A DNA stretch of 64,000 nucleotides from Kappaphycus alvarezii (Eukaryota > Rhodophyta > Florideophyceae > Gigartinales > Solieriaceae): NCBI GenBank assembly GCA_002205965.3, contig NADL03000634.1, positions 62,001 to 126,000 on the forward strand, read 5' to 3'. The translations under genes were made by a program, and so were the position numbers. The notes below the pieces were generated by a model that did no database searches, was not told the DNA's origin, and saw nothing but the letters and a program-made list of their open reading frames with translations. Shown here piece after piece: positions 56,668 through 64,000 of the stretch. Positions within the stretch are counted from its first letter, which is position 1. Each line of letters opens with the position of its first letter.

Positions 56668-56984
56668 CAGTGACCATGGCAGGGACTTGGACCAGTTACA
56701 TCAGGACACCTCGGACTAATGAGGATACGCTTTCATCGGGTACCCCGATGGCAGAGGAAAGTGAGGACGACCTCATCGAAGTTCCAGGTGACCTTGATCC
56801 CTACGCATTCGATCGGATAGTCGATCACGATCTTGACAGCGGATTGTACCGCGTCCGCTGGACGAACTATTCACCCAGTGATGATATCTGGGAACCCAGG
56901 TCTTCAATCCCTGACAACGCGGTGGCGCAGTATCACCGACGTAAGCGGCTGAGACCACCTCAGTACTACACTCCATCTGAGTGA
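56668..56984 (+). pseudogene. pol: Chromodomain at the integrase C-terminus
   Basis: After an acidic linker (EESEDDLIEVPGDLDP), the frame reads YAFDRIVDHDLDSGLYRVRW, then TNYSPSDDIWEPRSSI. This matches the chromodomain pattern Y-x-V-E-K-I..VRW..Y....TWEP, with Trp and the WEP motif kept. It marks the element as a chromovirus. The DDE core ends about 60-80 bp upstream, so most of the usual integrase C-terminal part (the GPY/F region) is deleted. Confidence 0.85.
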
Positions 56985-59782
56985 AAAACAGATGGCCAAA
57001 CAACTAGGAGATCCTTGGGTAACACCAATGGGGACATCCCATTGGATCACTGTTAACCAGGCACCCTGGTTTTTTACGCGGGGAGTGGGGAGGGGCCTGC
57101 TCGCGCTGGCGAAGACTAGGATTCCTAGTTACTGTGGTGAAACAACCAGGATTACCTGGTGGGGACGACTTTTATAAGAAGAAACATCCGTCTATCAGGA
57201 CTACCTGATAATGGTTTATAACCATGGCAAATTACGTTGCCATATGGAGGACCACCTCCACCTTCGTATTGTATAGGTCAACCGTACTATACTCCCAACA
57301 GGGACACTCCTGTGTACGTTGTAGTCGAACACCAGTACCCGGTGCTGACATTATATCAGTTAGGTATCCTAACTATATACGAATTGGTCGTATTACTTCT
57401 ATATGAGGAGGCCTACCTCCTTTGAGTTGATGAACTCTGAAACATTGATTTGAGAGTTGAGCAAACAGCAGAGTTGGTTTTGAAATTACCAAGTGCCAAG
57501 CCCAATTTCTGTACAGCAACGACCAGGCACACTGGTCAGGAAACCTGTCCTAATTACACTTGCATACCTGCTCAAGTGTACATCTGTACAACTGTACACT
57601 GCCAGCAAGGACAGCTGGTCAAGAATCCATGAGTCAATTGAAGGCTTGGGAGGAACTCCTCCCACTACGGAACCCTCGAGCGCGGGAGTGTGTAGATATT
57701 TTCCAACATGAGTTGGCACAAACGGAAACTCCGACTGGAAATCTCACTTCAGTCAAAGTCAGGATACCCTGACTCTGGAAGCCCTAACGCGACCCTCCAC
57801 AACTTGGCGGTCGAAAATGGCAAGGACTTCCTTGCCCAGCGAGCGAAAATCGAGTTCAACTCGACACCAACACTCTGGCTCTCTGAGTTGAACAGCGTAG
57901 ATTCACCTCTTGCACCTCACTCTACTATAGGGTACCCCTTTCTCCGCTTCTCTGGTATTACCGTTGTTCGGTCAGGAACACCTGACTACCTCTTTCCCGC
58001 GTGCCACGCTCAACTCTTGTCCTCCCTCGCGGAAGTCTGCGAGGACTCTTTTCCCTCATGATGGCAATTATCTTCCATCATACCGTTCAGGATTCCCTGA
58101 CATTACACCTTCCCGACGGGCAAACCGCCAACACCGTCCGAGTTCCAGCAAGCAATCCCCTTACTCTCTTCTCGTCGTAAATGTATGCGGTAACTACTAT
58201 CGCGTACTACAGTCAGGCCACCTGACTTTCCTTCGACACCAAATAACTCTTGTGCGAACATCGTGTCAGGACACCTGACTAACCCTACCATCAATGGACA
58301 TCCATTGCCGATCGCTAAGCAAATAAGGCAGACCTTGTTCGTACCCTGGTGCGGATACGATCGCACCCTACCGAGTCAAGGTCCCCTTGACATATGCAAG
58401 GACGGAAGCAATGTACCCCGACTGTCAACTTACTCAGGCTACCTGAGAGGAGAACAGACACGTATCAACGAGGATTACCTCGTTCACTGGAATGAGAGGG
58501 TGATTCAGTCTCCCTCTTTTACGAGTAAGGAACCTCTTACTGTAGTGGTCGCCGTAGAAGATCACACCTGTCCCTCAGGAACACCTGAGCTCAAATGGAA
58601 GGACATGGGAGAACCCTCCTACACCCTGCAAGGCGCCCTTGCGGAGCCCAGTTCATGATATGGCTCGTATCATGTCACACCGGATGGGAACTCCCATCCC
58701 ACGAGAAACTGTACTCTGTCAAGCAGAGTCAGGGTCAACAAGCCCCGCTTGTCAATAATTCAGCATTGGCTTGACCACGTGAGAATCCAGGTACCCTGGA
58801 CCGAGATAACAATATGGTGGCGTCCGCCATTGTGAAGACAGTATCGTTCAGCGCCGCTGACAACCTCAACCCTGTGGGTGCTCAAGAACAAGGCACCATT
58901 GTTGTAGAACGAATGTAACAGGTTGACCCGTTCCTGTGATTGCCCAATTAACTCCTGAGTGCTAAGGTGTTGTGAGTTGATTCCAAGACCAACTACAGAC
59001 AGACAAGGAGTTCCTCATCTTAAATGTTCATCGGGGACGGCCTCACCGCCGTCCGAGAAGAAGGAAGACAACTCAGGATGACCTGAGTTTGGTCTCAAAG
59101 AAGAAGTAGATGAGGAAGCCATCCTCGGAGTCGCATGCGAGTGTAACCATACCCAACGCTGCTGTGTTCAGGAATTCCCTGAACTACACTTAATCGAGTA
59201 CGACTGTCAAGGAAAAACCTCGACAGGTGAAGATTGTTCACTATACACATCTGTATCGCCCATGACTCACATACAAGGCACGACTTGCCCCACTACAACG
59301 GCTGATTTGACAAGGACACCTTGTCCTGAAGACACCGCGCTGGCGTACGTAACAACACCCTCGCATCAGCTGTGTTGCAAAGGCGACCCTTAAACGACCA
59401 TTATGGTATGCAAACGAGCTTACTCGCTCGTACAAATCTTAGTGAGCACGGGTCTCACTCTCTCAGATGGATATGGGGGAGCACGACCCCACTCGACATC
59501 AAGATTCACTTATTTTGTAAATACGTAACAGTACACCGCTGTTACTATGTACAAGCTTCTGTTCAGTCAAAGCTGAACAGGGAAGACGCCTCAACGAACT
59601 GTGAACTGCAGAATAATGAGGACACAAAAAGCAGTATGTTTCACAACGGAGTGTGAAGTAACCGACCCGTACTTTCATTTAAAACAATTGCGGGCTATCC
59701 TCATGACTATAAATACGCTCCAGACCCGTATTGGCCGGCGTGGAGGTCTTTTCGGCCCCATACATCGGAAGATTCTCCCCCT
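56985..59782. other. Hairpin-dense non-coding part of the young LTR element
   Basis: About 2.8 kb behind pol holds no recognisable protein. It has perfect hairpins every 30-60 bp: 57025-57045 (8-bp arms), 57055-57071 (7), 57115-57129 (6), 57145-57160 (6), 57193-57210 (7), 57211-57225 (6), 57224-57243 (7), 57245-57260 (6), 57358-57374 (7), and so on past 58700. Arm sequences differ but often end AGG at the loop, with CCT after it. Open frames here (for example 58263-58658) are weak. Confidence 0.7.
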
Positions 59783-61072
59783 CTACAACCGCAGGCGCCG
59801 GTCCAGCCGACGTGACGCCTTCGGGGAGCACGATCGCTCTCCCAGACACGAGGATCTCTTGTAGGAGATCCAACACGCCGACAATGGTGATGCCATCGGA
59901 CTGCCCGTTCCGAACAAGGGCCGCCGAAAACGACGGATCCCATATGTTGTACTCAACTGTGCTAAGTATGCGCTCGGCATGTTTTTAATCCTCACGGGAA
60001 CACCCCGCTGAGCAGCGGACGGGAAAGCCCCCGTCCCAATGGCACTGCCAAACGCCCCATCCACACCCTTTGGACGAGATTCTTGCGGCAGATGCCGCAG
60101 ACTACCATCCAGACATGAACCTCGGTCATCACGCGAGAATGGTCCGTCTGCATTGCGTGGGATCAACCCACCTGGAGGGCTAACAGGAGCCCATATCGCC
60201 GGGTTGAACTCAACCCAATCCCCACTAGTATCGACTGGTGTACAAATATCCTGGACCTCGGGCAGGATACGGTTCGCAGGGGGAACATGCAACCAGCGAA
60301 GCTGATCAACGAAGTCTAGCATGGCGCTAACATCCTGACTGTCATCCTCAGGACTATTCGGAAGTATCGCTTCCATACCCATCTCGCGTACTGCTTCGAC
60401 CACAGCCCTTGGCAAGTACCATAGCTTGCCCCTGCGTTCCTCGTACATGGCCTCGACAACGCAGTTCTTTTCCCATTCGTAAAAAATGAAATTCCACGAG
60501 GCATCCTCGTCATTGGCAAAACTGCCGGAAATTTCCAATCCGCGGTATGACAGATACCAGGGAGTCTCTGGTAAGAAGCCGTAAGGTACCTCATATTTGT
60601 GGAACCAAACCGGCACGGGAACATACTTCCCACCCAGCGCCGCTGAGTCTAGGACCTCTGCCTCTCGGTTGTGGTAGCCGGGGAACACACCTTGGGTGTG
60701 ACGCATCTTGCGTTCGTACTTACGATCCCCATAGATCGGGTAATAGTCCCGATTCGCCCGACTAACAACGTTCGGGGGAACATCCGTACGAACTGGGAGC
60801 AAGGAGCGCTCCCGCTCAAACATTAAGGCCAACGAAAAGTATCCGTCACAGACCATATCATCCCTATTTAACGAGTAAATCGTCGTAGCGTACGGTGCCT
60901 CATTGGCACACCGCGCAAAAGCCAAATCAAGGTTCTCCTCGACAGCAAAACGCAGATTGAAGTACTGACCGCGTCGGCGTGCGCAGGCACGAAGTATCTC
61001 GATGCGACGCTGGCCGAAGGACCCAGCGTCAGTGTCGAAGCGCACCTGCTAGTCTCTGTTGGCAACCATCGC
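59783..61072 (-). CDS. Antisense accessory frame inside the LTR element, unknown function
   Basis: The minus-strand frame is open for 420 codons (61045 to 59783), with a single TAG at 61049 separating it from an in-frame ATG at about 61071 that begins MVANRD. Together they make about 430 codons. Visible parts are EILRACARRRGQYFNLRF (residues about 15-35), LMFERERSLLP, an aromatic-rich middle (YYPIYGDRKY, VPVWFHKYEVPYGFLP and WYLSYRGLEI), FYEWEKN, LPRAVVEAVREMGMEAILP, FVDQLRWLHVP and a basic C-terminus (RRFRR, ASRRLDRRLRL). There is no signal peptide, no clear membrane segment, and no family I know. The length, proline/aromatic content and lack of stops argue for a protein. Opposite-strand accessory genes near the 3' LTR are known in a few plant and insect gypsy elements; homology to those is not shown. 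Confidence 0.5.
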
Positions 61073-62036
61073 CCTCGGGATACCCGGAGCGGCACGGGGC
61101 AGGTCACCTGCCCTCGCAGCTAATCCAGCTATCCCGAGGGAGAAGACCGGAAATGACAAGACGGGCTGCCCGTTAGTTGACTGAGGAAAAGAAGCTGATG
61201 ATGGATGACGATGGGGGATGTGGAGGAAGGACGATGAGGATGTGTGATGGTGAAGGAAGACAAGCGGATGGCGACAAGATGTCTGATCGGACTTTGGTGT
61301 TGGACTTTGGTGTTGGAAGAGGTGACGGATACAAATGAAATCACCAGGACTCCTGGTTAAATAACGCACTGCACAGCAGAAGGGTGCACCGAAATACAAG
61401 GAAATCCCTTGCAACGTGACAGAATCCCCACCTCGATTACCGAATTTTATTGGTTTTTCAGGTTTGTGCCGCACGTGCCAGGCACAACCATCGATGGATT
61501 GACCACAGTACCACTGGGAACCCCCAGTGAAGGTATTTGAGATACCAACGAAGGGGCGTGTTCACACGACCGCCCCCAACTATTTTAATTCACCAGGTCA
61601 ACATGGCCCGACTCGAGTTGCACCTCGAAGGAAATATACGGAATTTGGAAACCGCGCGCGTGCAACTGCGACCCACGATGGGTGTAACGTCTAGTAGCTA
61701 CGTTACTACGTGGTAAAAGTCAGTCTTACTAACCCCCTTTTCAGGTAAGACCTGAAACGGCAAATTACTCGGATGGGGTTAACCACTCCCCATACCGACA
61801 CGACCTTGTCGAGGATAACCTCGAACAGATTGATATCAGCGTACTGTCGCTAACTAGCGAAGCTAGTTCGGCACCCAAAGTACCGGGTTGCCAACTTGAT
61901 CGGGACCCCCGACCACGATGCGAAGTGAGTGTTACTCATTCGGAAACGCAGTGCAAACCGCATCCAAGACCGGTTCACTGGTGTTCTTCCTCGCGTTTTT
62001 CGCGGTAGGACACGCCGGATGCTGGGCGTAAGGGTA
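61073..62036. other. Region between the antisense frame and the 3' LTR
   Basis: It contains the presumed 5' flank of the antisense gene. Its frame extends further upstream (to 61474) as a proline/serine/histidine-rich open stretch that may be leader or coding. Hairpins continue. No promoter was identified. Confidence 0.4.
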
Positions 62037-62796
62037 TGAGGGAACCTGGGCTTTATTTTCGCGCGTCCATACTGTTCTCACTACAGTACGGACAGGCTCT
62101 TCTGTCCTGGGCACACATGTAGTGCCACGTGTGATTGCCACGTTTTAGGGCCACGTGTAGGGCCAAGTCAATTACATTTATTCCCTTAATTCTCCCTTTA
62201 TTTTAGTAATTACTGTGGGACTAATTAGCTGACAGTGCCACAATAGGTGGCACCGTTTTTTCAGGGCCGTCAGCCTTAGGATCCCTACCAGTAAACGATC
62301 GAACCAATGGACCGACTTCCATCCCCAAAATTCCCTGACCAGCACTACCGAGACCGGAGTAGTCCGGTGTAACTAGTTTGTCTAGGTTTTGCCTAGTTGA
62401 GTGACCAGCAAGCCTAGCGCTGCACGAGATCACTACAGCTAGACCAACTAGCGTGCGTCCAGAGTAGGCGGCGCTACTCGTGTCCGTAGTAGACACAGTG
62501 ACCGGAATAGTCACATTGTACTAACCCTTTGGGGCCTTCCCCGGAGTAGGATCGCCTACCCTAACTAACCATCTCCCTCCTCCTTTCTCCTTTTCTCCCC
62601 TTTTTACTTCTCAAATCCCCACTCCAGGCCCACCTGGAGGATACTATGGCGTCCTCCTAGTCCTTTTCGAGCGCGACGTACCGGCGCTTTACCCTGCTAC
62701 TTTCGTAGCTGTAGCCCAGCTAGACTGGTCTCCCGAAGAAGCTTCGCTTTTAAAACCCCCACCTGGTGCGTGGACCTTCTAGTCTATGCTACTACA
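62037..62796 (+). mobile_element. 3' LTR of the young Ty3/gypsy chromovirus
   Basis: It starts TGAGGGAACC and is about 98% identical to 50091-50853. Compared with the 5' LTR it lacks two bases in the GTCTAG/CTAGAC hairpin but has a perfect CGAA/TTCG hairpin near 62743-62755, where the 5' copy is imperfect. The end near 62796 is approximate. Confidence 0.85.
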
Positions 62797-63730
62797 CTAC
62801 TGCTGCTATCCCCAGCCGCACCCAAGCAAACAATACCCTTCACAAACTGGCGACGTGGCCGGTAACCGAGATACACAACTTGCCTAATACTCAGCCACGG
62901 AGGGAGATGTGACGGATACAGAATCAAAGTACAAATGCCCTGTTTTCGATGTATTTTACGAGATTGGTGGATCCCTAGCCATCATTGATATGAACAGTTT
63001 TGATTCGTCTGAATTGCATGGGGTATGGAAAAACTTGGCAGACACTGTAAATGAACGACACAATGTCAAGTCTGGCCGAAAATCAATTTATAATGGGAAG
63101 GATATGCTGTTTATGGTGCTACCTACTTTGAAGTACGGAGGGCAATGGGAGATCGTCCTCAAGGCTTTTTGCTTCAAGGGCCCGGCTTTTCAACGAATGA
63201 TGGCAATTTTCAGTGATTTGCTGAGAAAAACTCCATATGACGCTTTGGTGGTGCGTAATTTAACTTTTTTATATTTGCTGACTTATATCAAGAAGAGCAG
63301 AAGTTTAAGCAATCTTCGGCTGCTCGCTATGCTACTGATGTAACGTTTCATCAAGTACCCCGACCGACAGAAAACTTGCAAGAAGGTGAAGTTTATTTTA
63401 GTTATAAGCACAAATTGTATTGATATTTGGTGATAGTCAGCATTTTTTGAAATGGACTTGCAGTTAACCGCACGAATAATTACCCTGGATCCGTCTGGAC
63501 TGGAGATTTTCCAGCGCAACGTTATATTCCATCGCGCTGCTTTGAAGAAAACTTCGCCAGATGGAGATATTGGGGGTTTACATGGAATGGTTGGAGAGTA
63601 TCCAGAGCAGTGGGCAGTGCCGATGGACTAAGATTATGGAGTGGTGGCTGAGCTTGTAAGAGCTATTATATTGAGGTAAAAAGCCGATTTATGGGCGTTT
63701 TCTTAGGGAAGAAGAGGTAACAAATAGAAA
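62797..63730 (+). pseudogene. Harbinger-like (DDE_Tnp_4) transposase, broken
   Basis: The first part (from about 62909, no clear ATG) contains SGRKSIYNGKDMLFMVLPTL, KYGGQWE and KAFCFKGPAFQRMM, the N-terminal block of Harbinger-type transposases. After a frameshift near 63290, TDVTFHQVPRPTEN (first catalytic Asp), EGEVYFSYKHKLY* and NGLAV..NNYPGSV follow, with stops. A further shift gives GGLHGMVGEYPEQWAVPMD (second catalytic region). The 3' LTR ends about 100 bp upstream, so the LTR element may have inserted in its promoter or 5' end. Confidence 0.75.
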
Positions 63731-64000
63731 TATTGCTTCCCACTGCATAATTGCGGAGAATTTTTTTGGTAGGTTTTGCATGTTGTGAAGTGTAAAAGAG
63801 AGTAAAAGGCGTCGGAAATAGGATCGTTATGACTCTGTATTGAGGTTTTGCACTGCTTTGACAAATGCACACATTCAGTTTCATCCATTGCGATCGAAGG
63901 ATGTTAAGTCATCATAGGTGCTTCAAAAAGAGGCTACTGATGAATCCACCATCAAGCGGCGTCGGATACAAGAACGCTATCGCCAAAAGCGGCGGAGACG
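63731..64000 (+). other. End of window, basic coding-like tail
   Basis: The last 70 bp read ESTIKRRRIQERYRQKRRR in one plus-strand frame. This could be the C-terminus of the transposase or the start of another gene. It is cut off by the window edge. Confidence 0.3.

Noticed and set aside
57000..58700. Hairpin series as a CRISPR array or terminator array
   Set aside because: Arms differ in sequence from hairpin to hairpin, spacing is irregular, and the same hairpins continue through coding regions and LTRs. The DNA is eukaryotic.
62221..62514. LTR antisense frame as a gene
   Set aside because: Conservation between the two LTRs is expected from their recent identity; no start or motif supports it. 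Left as a finding only.

Overview
The window is eukaryotic nuclear DNA, almost all of it transposable-element sequence. It has no operons, no bacterial ribosome-binding sites and no spliced gene that I can see. The only two cellular genes I can support are uninterrupted by introns: a multi-pass DUF2306-like membrane protein (8.3-9.1 kb, minus) and an FkbM-type methyltransferase with an N-terminal membrane anchor (33.7-34.8 kb, minus, with a frameshift near its end). Compact intronless genes between large fields of Ty3/gypsy, DIRS-like and LINE debris resemble a florideophyte red alga such as Chondrus crispus. That assignment is inference from style and family memory, not a database match.

Layout. 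From 0 to 17 kb, short interspersed repeats (named here B, C, D/E and F) and LINE C-terminal fragments surround the membrane-protein gene. From 17 to 28 kb there is one long copy of repeat B and then an AT-rich stretch without recognisable genes. From 28 to 37 kb there are more B and LINE fragments, then the FkbM gene. From 38 to 40.7 kb lies a decayed reverse transcriptase/RNase H element on the minus strand (probably DIRS-like), with a 245-codon frame behind it that has no early start codon. From 42.3 to 43.4 kb a small acidic frame and a zinc-finger frame are followed by a purine-rich tail. From 43.6 to 48.4 kb there is an old minus-strand Ty3/gypsy element with strongly diverged terminal repeats. 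From 50.1 to 62.8 kb there is a much younger 12.7-kb Ty3/gypsy chromovirus with about 98% identical terminal repeats. The window ends in a broken Harbinger-like (DDE_Tnp_4) transposase.

The most unusual feature is the 50.1-62.8 kb element. Its terminal repeats, its gag and pol reading frames and about 5 kb of extra DNA behind pol are packed with perfect short hairpins (6-9 bp arms, mostly 1-7 nt loops, often AGG..CCT at the loop). There is roughly one every 40-80 bp, about ten times what chance gives. It also carries an opposite-strand open frame of about 430 codons between pol and the 3' terminal repeat, with no family I recognise. The element is dead in its present form: stops, frameshifts, a deletion between integrase and chromodomain, and aspartate-to-tyrosine changes at two reverse-transcriptase active-site positions.

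The LINE family is represented by at least eleven fragments, all from its extreme C-terminus and 3' end. They end in a (CCA)n-like tail instead of poly(A). In at least two places repeat B sits inside the LINE fragment, so the two appear to have been copied together.
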